Positions 27,612-34,778 of a DNA stretch of 64,000 bases are shown here, piece after piece. Position 1 is the first letter of the stretch; each line of letters opens with the position of its first letter. The position numbers were made by a program, and so were the translations under genes. The DNA lies in NCBI RefSeq assembly GCF_014211975.1, contig NZ_CP060084.1:2546001-2610000 (forward strand), read 5' to 3'. Origin of the DNA: Teredinibacter haidensis. Its GTDB lineage: Bacteria; Pseudomonadota; Gammaproteobacteria; Pseudomonadales; Cellvibrionaceae. The notes beneath the pieces were generated by a model, which made no database searches, was not told where the DNA came from, and was given only the letters and a program-made list of their open reading frames with translations.

Positions 27612-29573
27612 ATGCTCGACAAAAATATCCTTTCCCAGCTTACACAGTTAAAATCAGACATACAGGCTTCAAAGGAATACGCTCAAGGCACGGTTGCTGG
27701 CACCAATGGCCGCTTCGGGTTTGTTCGCTTGGAAGATGGAAGGGACGCCTTCCTCTCCCCTGAAAAAATGCTGCATGTCATCCCCGGTGACAAGGTTAAA
27801 ATCAGCCTTACAACCAATAATAAAGGTCAACTGGAAGGCACCCTGGAAGAGCTTGTGGAGCAATCCCTCACCCGCTTCTTAGGCCAGTACCGATCCTCTA
27901 AAAAAGGCCACTTCGTCGTTCCTCTGGGAGAAGCCCCTGGGATGAAGTCGTCGCCTATGAACCGCTGGATATTTTTACCACCCAAAGCCCGTGGCCGCTG
28001 TAAAGATGGTGATATGGTTGTCGCCCGTCTGCAGCAACATCCATACAAAGATGGCAAGGCGTCTGCGAAGATTCTCGAACGCATTGGTCAGGAAGATGAC
28101 GCCTATATCGAGCGCCGCTATATCGCCGCCAAATACGACCTGATTCCTCGCTACAGCGAAAGTGCACAGAAACAAAGCAAAACTATCGAAAAAAGCTTTC
28201 AGGAGATACAGTTTGGTGATGACCGACTGGATCTAACGACAGAACCTTTCGTCACCATCGATTCGGCGTCAACCCGCGATATGGACGATGCTCTGGCCTT
28301 GCAGAAGATAGATGTAGACGGCAAATATGAATATCAACTGCAGGTAGCCATTGCCGACCCCGCCAGTTTTATTGGACAGAACTCCGCATTGGCGCAAAGC
28401 ACACTAAAAAATGCGCAAAGCATCTACCTCTTAGGCGGTGCAGTCCCTATGCTGCCAGAAGCCCTGGCAAACGAATGTTTTTCTTTACATGAGGCTGCAA
28501 ACAGGCCCTCCCTAGTGTGCAAGCAAACCTATAGCGCAAAGGGTGAGCTGACGGGCTACAGCTTTCACAAAGCGCTAATTTGTTCACAACATAAACTCAG
28601 CTACAAAGGTGTTGCCGCCTTACTGGCTGGAGAAGAAGAATGCGAGCTGAGCAACCTGCCTGAGAACATTCAACAAATGCTCAAAGACCTGTCCGAACTC
28701 GCCGAGCTGAGAACCGCCTACCGCAAGGCCGAGTACCTAGTGGGTGATGAACAACTGGAATACGATATTCATCTCTCCGACAAGGGTAAAATCGAGAAAA
28801 CGACCCCGCGTAGTCGCACCAGGGCCCATCAGATCGTTGAGGAATCCATGCTCGCCACAAATTTTTGCGCGGGCGAATTCCTCAAACAAAAAGGTATGGG
28901 CCTGTTTACCATTCACGCCGGCTTCAGAGTTGATCGACTGGGCGAAGTTAAAGCACTGCTCAAGGAAGAAGGTTTCGAGCACGAAGACCTTCAAACTGAA
29001 AGCGGCTATCTCACGCTAATTAAAGACATCGCAGCGTCGAATAAAGCTCACCTTTTGTCCCCGCTTCGTCGCATGATGCCGAGCAGCGAATTGAGCATAG
29101 ATCCAGCGGCTCACTTGGGTATTGGCATGCCGCACTACGCCACTATCACATCCCCCATTCGCCGCTATGCCGATCTATATAACCATTGGGCAATACACAA
29201 CCAGCTCAATAAAAGCAGTTTCTCCGCTATCAAAGATGAAAATAAAACGTCCATACAAAACGCTCTGACCTATGGCCGGCAAGCCGACAGAGAGCTTTTC
29301 CAATGGCTGACCTGCCAATATGCCGAAAAGCTGATCGGCACTACAGGTAAAGCAAAAATACGCATTGTTACCCAGCAAGGCTTTGGTGCTCGCCTGTTAG
29401 ACAGTGGAATTGACGGATTTATTTTGTTCACGAAAAAACAAGAAAAATCCTTCGACGCTAAACGCATGACCTTGACCGTAAACGAACATACTTACGCTCT
29501 GGAACAGGAAGTTGAAATTAAAGTGGAAAGTGTGGATATGGACAAACGCCGCATTGCATATAGTGTTATATAA
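27612..29573 (+). CDS. rnb: Exoribonuclease II family protein
   Basis: A 653-residue RNase II/RNB-family 3'-5' exoribonuclease. Cold-shock-like RNA-binding domains occupy about 20-190, the RNB catalytic domain about 210-540, and a C-terminal S1 domain about 565-650. The catalytic Asp cluster is visible at about 217-226 (SASTRDMDDA). Length matches E. coli RNase II (about 640) and is shorter than RNase R, and the Lys-rich tail of RNase R is absent. The protein would degrade single-stranded RNA in the cytoplasm. It has its own terminator immediately downstream. Confidence 0.87.
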   Translation: MLDKNILSQLTQLKSDIQASKEYAQGTVAGTNGRFGFVRLEDGRDAFLSPEKMLHVIPGDKVKISLTTNNKGQLEGTLEELVEQSLTRFLGQYRSSKKGHFVVPLGEAPGMKSSPMNRWIFLPPKARGRCKDGDMVVARLQQHPYKDGKASAKILERIGQEDDAYIERRYIAAKYDLIPRYSESAQKQSKTIEKSFQEIQFGDDRLDLTTEPFVTIDSASTRDMDDALALQKIDVDGKYEYQLQVAIADPASFIGQNSALAQSTLKNAQSIYLLGGAVPMLPEALANECFSLHEAANRPSLVCKQTYSAKGELTGYSFHKALICSQHKLSYKGVAALLAGEEECELSNLPENIQQMLKDLSELAELRTAYRKAEYLVGDEQLEYDIHLSDKGKIEKTTPRSRTRAHQIVEESMLATNFCAGEFLKQKGMGLFTIHAGFRVDRLGEVKALLKEEGFEHEDLQTESGYLTLIKDIAASNKAHLLSPLRRMMPSSELSIDPAAHLGIGMPHYATITSPIRRYADLYNHWAIHNQLNKSSFSAIKDENKTSIQNALTYGRQADRELFQWLTCQYAEKLIGTTGKAKIRIVTQQGFGARLLDSGIDGFILFTKKQEKSFDAKRMTLTVNEHTYALEQEVEIKVESVDMDKRRIAYSVI

Positions 29574-29598
29574 AACTAACACGGACTAGCTGTTAGAA

Positions 29599-29623
29599 GG
29601 GGGCTCTAGAGCCCCCTTTTTTT
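29599..29623 (+). terminator. Strong rho-independent terminator after rnb
   Basis: A perfectly self-complementary 18-base element (GGGGGCTC TAGAGCCCCC) is followed by T7, 25 bases after the rnb stop codon. Confidence 0.92.
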
Positions 29624-29656
29624 GAGAATAAAAAACCCAGACAAAAGCTCTTCAAT

Positions 29657-29725
29657 TGCACCACCATCGCACCAAGTTAAAGCGAATAAATTTTACTTTA
29701 ACTCTTCATCGTGGTCTAAGGTGCA
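29657..29725. promoter_or_regulatory. Candidate upstream activator-binding region of the nitrate transporter operon
   Basis: A perfect inverted repeat, AGTTAAAG (29675-29682) and CTTTAACT (29696-29703), is flanked by outward TGCACCA (29657-29663) and AGGTGCA (29719-29725), which resemble half-sites for NtrC. The block lies about 140-190 bases before the sigma-54 promoter, a normal distance for an enhancer-binding protein. The half-sites are not in the close palindromic spacing of a classical NtrC site, so the bound protein is uncertain. Confidence 0.4.
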
Positions 29726-29847
29726 ACACCTCCCACCAAAAAACTCCCCATTTTCGTGCACTACCTAGCATTCAGGCCGCCCTTAATTTGTATTAAATGC
29801 CCATATAACCAATTGTTTTTTAACTGAATTTCGTCTGACAAACCAAG

Positions 29848-29864
29848 TTGGCAAGGGAATTGCC
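29848..29864 (+). promoter_or_regulatory. Sigma-54 (RpoN) promoter of the nitrate-type ABC operon
   Basis: TTGGCAAGGGAATTGCC matches the sigma-54 consensus YTGGCACGRNNNTTGCW at nearly every fixed base, with the invariant GG (29850-29851) and GC (29862-29863) at the required 12-base distance. Transcription would begin near 29875, about 120 bases before the first gene of the operon. This fits nitrogen-limitation control. Confidence 0.8.
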
Positions 29865-29995
29865 ATTTCATAGGCACGCATTTGCGAATGGCACAGTAAT
29901 TTTTAATCGGCCGTTTTTAAGCACACTTTTAGTACACGGTGTGTGTATAGAACTTGATTCAGCCACACAGCCACCTGACTTTTGGGATTAAAAAA

Positions 29996-31402
29996 ATGGG
30001 ACACTACTCTTCAATCTATCGAAAAATTAAAAAACTTTCATCGGTGATGCTTTCGGCATTATTGATTGCAACAACAGCCAGCAACGTTATTGCAGAAGAA
30101 CTTAAACTAGAAAAAGACGAATTAACATTTGGCTTTATTAAATTAACCGATATGGCCCCACTCGCTATTGCGTACGAACAGGGATTTTTTGAAGACGAAG
30201 GACTATTTGTCACCTTGGAGGCACAAGCAAACTGGAAAGTACTCCTCGACGGTGTCATCGATGGCAACCTCGATGGAGCCCATATGCTAGCAGGGCAACC
30301 ATTGGGAGCTACTATTGGCTACGGCACCAAAGCTCATATAGTGACCGCGTTCAGTATGGATCTGAACGGTAATGGCATTACAGTTTCCAACGAAATTTGG
30401 AAGCAAATGAAACCCAATATCCCCGTTAAAAATGGGAAGCCCGTTCACCCTATTAGCGCCGAAGCACTTAAACCGGTTGTCGAAAAGTACAAGTCCCAAG
30501 GCAAGCCTTTTAACATGGGAATGGTTTTCCCTGTTTCCACGCATAACTACGAACTGCGCTACTGGTTAGCCGCCGGTGGAATTGAACCCGGCTACTACGG
30601 CCCCGGCTCTTCCGGTACGGTTGGCCAGATATCAGCAGACACCCTTCTTTCTGTAACACCGCCACCGCAAATGCCCGCCACTATGGAAGCCGGAACCATT
30701 TACGGGTACTGCGTGGGCGAACCCTGGAACCAACAAGCCGTATTTAAAGGTATTGGTGTGCCAGTCATTACCGATTACGAGATATGGAAAAATAATCCAG
30801 AAAAGGTATTTGGTGTATCCAGCGACTGGGCAGAAAAATACCCCAACACTCACCTGGCAGTTGTAAAAGCGCTCATTCGTGCAGCCCAATGGCTCGATGA
30901 AAAAAATAATGTGAACCGTAAAGCCGCCGTAAAAATTCTGTCGCAGCCAAACTACGTCGGCGCCGATGCAGAGGTCATCGCCAACTCTATGACAGGCACA
31001 TTTGAATATGAAAAAGGTGATGTGCGAGAAGTACCCGACTTCAACGTTTTTTTCCGTTACTACGCCACCTACCCCTTCTATTCAGACGCAATATGGTACC
31101 TCACTCAAATGCGCCGCTGGGGTCAGATCAGCGAAGACAAGCCCGACAACTGGTATCACGATATAGCCAAGAAAGTATACAAACCTGACGTTTATATGAA
31201 AGCCGCAAAAATGCTAGTTACAGAAGGCAAAGTAAAAAAAGAAGACTTCCCCTTTGGCACGGACGGCTATCGTGAACCACAAAAAGAGTTTATCGACAAT
31301 ATGTCTTTCGATGGCAAGAAGCCAAACGAATATCTTGCACAATTCCCCATTGGTTTGAAATCCGGTGAAACCGTTTCGGCTACTGGAGTTGTTAAGAAAT
31401 AA
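29996..31402 (+). CDS. nrtA: Nitrate-type ABC transporter substrate-binding protein
   Basis: A 468-residue periplasmic binding protein of the NrtA/CmpA type. A signal peptide (about 1-34) is followed by the family opening LTFGFIKLTDMAPLAIAYEQGFF. Further landmarks are GNLDGAHMLAGQPLGATIGYG and THNYELRYWLAAGGIEPG. The ATG at 29996 is preferred to an upstream TTG. Relatives bind nitrate/nitrite, bicarbonate or cyanate, and the residues that select among these cannot be judged by eye. The sigma-54 promoter and the two following genes favour nitrate. It has no visible lipobox. Confidence 0.86.
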   Translation: MGHYSSIYRKIKKLSSVMLSALLIATTASNVIAEELKLEKDELTFGFIKLTDMAPLAIAYEQGFFEDEGLFVTLEAQANWKVLLDGVIDGNLDGAHMLAGQPLGATIGYGTKAHIVTAFSMDLNGNGITVSNEIWKQMKPNIPVKNGKPVHPISAEALKPVVEKYKSQGKPFNMGMVFPVSTHNYELRYWLAAGGIEPGYYGPGSSGTVGQISADTLLSVTPPPQMPATMEAGTIYGYCVGEPWNQQAVFKGIGVPVITDYEIWKNNPEKVFGVSSDWAEKYPNTHLAVVKALIRAAQWLDEKNNVNRKAAVKILSQPNYVGADAEVIANSMTGTFEYEKGDVREVPDFNVFFRYYATYPFYSDAIWYLTQMRRWGQISEDKPDNWYHDIAKKVYKPDVYMKAAKMLVTEGKVKKEDFPFGTDGYREPQKEFIDNMSFDGKKPNEYLAQFPIGLKSGETVSATGVVKK

Positions 31403-31417
31403 CATTCATCCGTTTGC

Positions 31418-31443
31418 GCGGTGGTTCTCCACCGCCTTTTTTT
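31418..31443 (+). terminator. Intra-operon terminator-like hairpin between nrtA and nrtB
   Basis: A perfect 7-base-pair stem (GCGGTGG/CCACCGC) with a TTCT loop is followed by C and T7, starting 16 bases after the nrtA stop and ending 33 bases before the nrtB ATG. It has the full form of a rho-independent terminator. Partial read-through would give more binding protein than membrane components. Confidence 0.85.
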
Positions 31444-31475
31444 GGCTATTGATTTATATTGAACGGGTTGGAATT

Positions 31476-32492
31476 ATGATTAATAAATTCATACATATTT
31501 TGGAAATTTCAGGGCTTACCTGGTTTGTACCACTTGCGCGCCTTGCCGCAGGCGAATCTCCTAAAGAACAGTTAAGACAACTCTGGCTGGTAATGGGCAT
31601 ACCCATTGTTGCATTTTCTGTTTTCCTTCTCTTATGGGCACAGCTGTCGAGTCAGGTTGTCACCAGCCTGGGTACAATCCCAGGTCCTACAGCCGTTTAT
31701 ACGCAAGCAGCGAATCTGTGGCAAGATCACAAATATCAACGAGAAAAATCCTCCAGTTTCTATGAACGCCAGAAGGCTCGCAATGCGAAATATGAAGATC
31801 AGGGAAAAACTGAAAAAATAAAATGGAGAGATTACACCGGTTCGCCAACTTATTTTGATCAAATATGGACAAGCATCAAAACCGTATTTATGGGCTTTTT
31901 AATCGCCACCTTTGTAGCTGTACCTTTGGGGATATTGTGTGGATTGAGCACAACATTCAACTCAGCTATGAATCCGATAATTCAATTATTTAAACCTGTG
32001 TCTCCGCTAGCATGGCTGCCGATTGTCACCATGATAGTGAGCGCAACCTATGTTACCGCCGACAACTCCTGGTTCAGTAAATCGTTTTTAAACTCGGCAA
32101 TTACCGTAACCCTATGCTCACTTTGGCCAACACTTATCAATACCGCTCTGGGCGTATCCTCAATCGATAAGGATTTAATGAATGTTGGAAAAGTGTTGCA
32201 ACTAGGCTGGTTTACCAAAGTAACAAAATTGGTCTTACCTTCTTCATTGCCCCTTATATTTACCGGCCTACGTTTATCTTTAGGTGTTGGTTGGATGGTA
32301 CTAATCGCTGCAGAAATGCTAGCCCAGAACCCAGGCTTGGGTAAATTTGTTTGGGACGAATTCCAAAACGGAAGCTCCAATTCTCTGGGCCGTATTATGG
32401 TTGCTGTACTAACCATCGGTATTATTGGCTTTCTGTTGGATAGAATCATGTTCACCCTGCAAAATCTGTTTACCTTTGGCGACAAGCGCTAG
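31476..32492 (+). CDS. nrtB: Nitrate-type ABC transporter permease
   Basis: A 338-residue inner-membrane permease of the NrtB/SsuC class, with about six membrane segments. The first (about 38-60) is separated from the rest by a charged loop (about 80-125, rich in Lys, Arg, Glu, Tyr). The BPD_transp_1 core lies at about 130-335, with the coupling segment near GKVLQLGWFTKVTKLVLPSS, equivalent to the EAA loop. The ATG at 31476 (MINKFIHILEISG) is favoured; the frame extends upstream through the terminator hairpin, which is unlikely to be coding. The gene is followed by the ATPase gene after 10 bases. Confidence 0.85.
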   Translation: MINKFIHILEISGLTWFVPLARLAAGESPKEQLRQLWLVMGIPIVAFSVFLLLWAQLSSQVVTSLGTIPGPTAVYTQAANLWQDHKYQREKSSSFYERQKARNAKYEDQGKTEKIKWRDYTGSPTYFDQIWTSIKTVFMGFLIATFVAVPLGILCGLSTTFNSAMNPIIQLFKPVSPLAWLPIVTMIVSATYVTADNSWFSKSFLNSAITVTLCSLWPTLINTALGVSSIDKDLMNVGKVLQLGWFTKVTKLVLPSSLPLIFTGLRLSLGVGWMVLIAAEMLAQNPGLGKFVWDEFQNGSSNSLGRIMVAVLTIGIIGFLLDRIMFTLQNLFTFGDKR

Positions 32493-32502
32493 GAGCATTA
32501 AA

Positions 32503-34329
32503 ATGGTTATTTTTCAGTTAAAAAACGTCAGTAAGAATTACGGCTCTGGAAATAATATTGCTGAAGTGCTTTCCAACATCAATCTGGAAATTGAGGAAGG
32601 TGAGTTTGTCGCCATCGTCGGGTTTTCCGGTAGCGGAAAAACAACCCTGATTTCTTCCATGGCAGGACTAATGTCACCAGATTCAGGAGAAGTCTTATTT
32701 AAAGGCCAGCCCGTCACGGGCCCGAGCCCTGAACGCGGAATTGTTTTTCAAAATTATTCTCTGATGCCGTGGCTAACGGTATACGGCAATATCGAGCTAG
32801 CGGTGAATCAAGTATTTGGCGGGTGGCCACGCAAAAAACGCAGTGAACATATTCTTCACTATATCAATATGGTGGGTCTCTCCCACGCGATCGATCGACG
32901 TCCAGCAGAACTTTCCGGAGGGATGCGTCAACGCGTTGCCGTCGCTCGTGCGCTGGCAATGCAACCGGACATGCTATTGCTCGATGAACCTCTGTCTGCA
33001 TTGGATGCCCTAACCCGCTCTAAGCTACAAGACGAAATGGAAGAAATCTCGCAGAAAGAGAAGAAAACTATTCTTCTCATCACTAACGATGTGGACGAAG
33101 CGATTCTACTGGCCGACAGGGTTATTCCGCTTAACCCCGGCCCCAAAGCATCACTCGGTCCGGAATTTAAAATCAATATCCCCCGACCTCGTGATCGCAC
33201 AAAAATGAACCACAACGAGGAATTTAAAACACTGCGTAAATCCATTACCGAATACTTAATGAAGGTAGCCATGGCGGCAGGTAATACGGACGACTCCTTG
33301 TCCCTGCCGGATATTCTCCCCAATACCGCGCGATTCCCCACCAAGACATCCATTAGTCCCGTTCAAGTACCAACCAGTAAAATGGGCAGCTCGAAATCCG
33401 GACTACCGAATGCAACAGCGGTTAAAGCGGCACAAGCCCATAGTTTATTTCTCGACAGGTATGTGGAGTTTTCTAAGGTTACCAAAATTTACCCCACCCC
33501 CAAAGGACCGCTTACAGTAGTCGATGAGTTTGACCTAAAAATGAAAAAAGGAGAGTTTATTTCGCTAATTGGTCATTCTGGCTGCGGGAAATCCACCGTG
33601 CTCAGTATGATTGCAGGCCTGAATGATATCAGCGGTGGCGGTATTATTCTCGACGACAAGGAAGTCACAACCGCAGGCCCTGATCGCGGTGTAGTGTTCC
33701 AGGCGCCAAGTCTATTCCCGTGGTTGAGCGCGCGTGAAAATGTGATGCTGGGCGTTAAACGTGTTTACCCACACGGCAGTAGGAAAGATCGCAAGGAAAT
33801 TGTTGAATACTATCTTTCGCGCGTTGGACTGGCCGACGCATTGGACAAGAAAGCAGCCGAGCTTTCCAACGGGATGAAACAGCGCGTGGGTATTGCACGC
33901 GCTTTTGCCCTTTCTCCCAAGCTGCTACTCCTCGACGAACCCTTCGGCATGCTGGACTCTCTCACTCGCTGGGAATTACAGGAAGTTTTGATGGAGGTGT
34001 GGAAGCGAACACAAGTAACCGCGATTTGTGTAACCCACGATGTAGACGAAGCTATTCTATTGGCCGACCGCGTAGTCATGATGACCAACGGGCCCAATGC
34101 CAGGGTTGGTAAAATTATGGATGTGGATTTGCCGCGCCCAAGAACTCGTAAGCAGCTACTGGAACACCCAGATTACTATCGCTACCGTGAAGAGCTATTA
34201 ACGTTCCTGGAAGAGTGTGATCACCAGCACCAAGAGAAAACACCTGGAAAAGAAATTATTATCGCAGACGAAAAAAAAGCATCCAACGAAAACCTTGTGG
34301 TAGAGCAAAAAACATTGGTTTCTGCGTAG
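32503..34329 (+). CDS. Fused double-ATPase subunit of the nitrate-type ABC transporter (NrtC/NrtD-like)
   Basis: A 608-residue protein with two complete NrtD-like ATPase domains in one chain. Domain 1 (about 1-265) has Walker A GFSGSGKTT, signature LSGGMRQR, and Walker B LLLDEP. Domain 2 (about 325-590) has Walker A GHSGCGKST, signature LSNGMKQR, and LLLDEP. They are joined by a linker of about 60 residues rich in Ser, Pro and Thr. The switch His of domain 1 is Asn (N195 in LITNDVDEA); in domain 2 it is present (H512, VTHDVDEA). The classical NrtC regulatory domain, similar to the binding protein, is absent. AGGAG sits 7 bases before the ATG, and an upstream extension into nrtB is not supported. 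The two sites are therefore asymmetric. Confidence 0.9.
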   Translation: MVIFQLKNVSKNYGSGNNIAEVLSNINLEIEEGEFVAIVGFSGSGKTTLISSMAGLMSPDSGEVLFKGQPVTGPSPERGIVFQNYSLMPWLTVYGNIELAVNQVFGGWPRKKRSEHILHYINMVGLSHAIDRRPAELSGGMRQRVAVARALAMQPDMLLLDEPLSALDALTRSKLQDEMEEISQKEKKTILLITNDVDEAILLADRVIPLNPGPKASLGPEFKINIPRPRDRTKMNHNEEFKTLRKSITEYLMKVAMAAGNTDDSLSLPDILPNTARFPTKTSISPVQVPTSKMGSSKSGLPNATAVKAAQAHSLFLDRYVEFSKVTKIYPTPKGPLTVVDEFDLKMKKGEFISLIGHSGCGKSTVLSMIAGLNDISGGGIILDDKEVTTAGPDRGVVFQAPSLFPWLSARENVMLGVKRVYPHGSRKDRKEIVEYYLSRVGLADALDKKAAELSNGMKQRVGIARAFALSPKLLLLDEPFGMLDSLTRWELQEVLMEVWKRTQVTAICVTHDVDEAILLADRVVMMTNGPNARVGKIMDVDLPRPRTRKQLLEHPDYYRYREELLTFLEECDHQHQEKTPGKEIIIADEKKASNENLVVEQKTLVSA

Positions 34330-34346
34330 GCGTTTCCATAAAAAAA

Positions 34347-34373
34347 CCAGATCAAAAATGATCTGGTTTTTTT
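34347..34373. terminator. Bidirectional terminator between the ABC operon and the FHA gene
   Basis: An 8-base-pair stem (CCAGATCA/TGATCTGG, loop AAAA) is flanked by A6 on the left and T7 on the right, so it can serve both convergent operons. It begins 18 bases after the ATPase stop and ends 15 bases before the FHA-gene stop. Confidence 0.88.
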
Positions 34374-34387
34374 ATCATTCCTAGCAC

Positions 34388-34747
34388 TTACAACGTTTTA
34401 TTTAGCATGTGCATAGTCTTTTCCATGCTTGCCTCTTTGTCATCCATAAATTTAAATTTATTCCAGGCAAGGCGAATAACATCGTTATGGTGAAGCCGCT
34501 GCGTCCCTTTAACTGACAAATCATTCACAAAGGAACCATTGGTGCTACCTTTGTCCTCAAGGTAAAACTCCCGGTATTCAGGAAAATGCTCATTGGGCTG
34601 ATGGAGAATAACCAGATGCGTTGAACTCACTGCAGTATCGTCAATCACAATATCGTTATCCGGGTGACGCCCCATGGAAATAGAGGATTTTTCCAGCTCA
34701 AATTTATGTACCACAACATCGTCAACCAGCTGTGCCAATATTGCCAT
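34388..34747 (-). CDS. FHA-domain protein (last gene of the kinase operon)
   Basis: A protein of about 119 residues with an FHA domain at about 20-95: GRHPDNDIVIDD, SSTHLVI and DKGSTNGSFVND carry the phosphothreonine-binding Arg, Ser, and Asn. No other domain is attached. The ATG at 34747 has GAGG 8 bases before it and is preferred to an upstream extension into the kinase gene. It sits 31 bases after the kinase stop, which suggests it reads the kinase's phosphorylation state or recruits a phosphorylated partner. The target is unknown. Confidence 0.85.
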   Translation of the reverse strand: MAILAQLVDDVVVHKFELEKSSISMGRHPDNDIVIDDTAVSSTHLVILHQPNEHFPEYREFYLEDKGSTNGSFVNDLSVKGTQRLHHNDVIRLAWNKFKFMDDKEASMEKTMHMLNKTL

Positions 34748-34778
34748 TTCCCTCACCTCGTCAATTGCGTTTGTTGCA

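Noticed and set aside
29656..29674. Classical palindromic NtrC site
   Set aside because: GCACC is present twice but in direct and not inverted orientation. Only half-sites can be claimed, so it is given as a low-confidence regulatory region.
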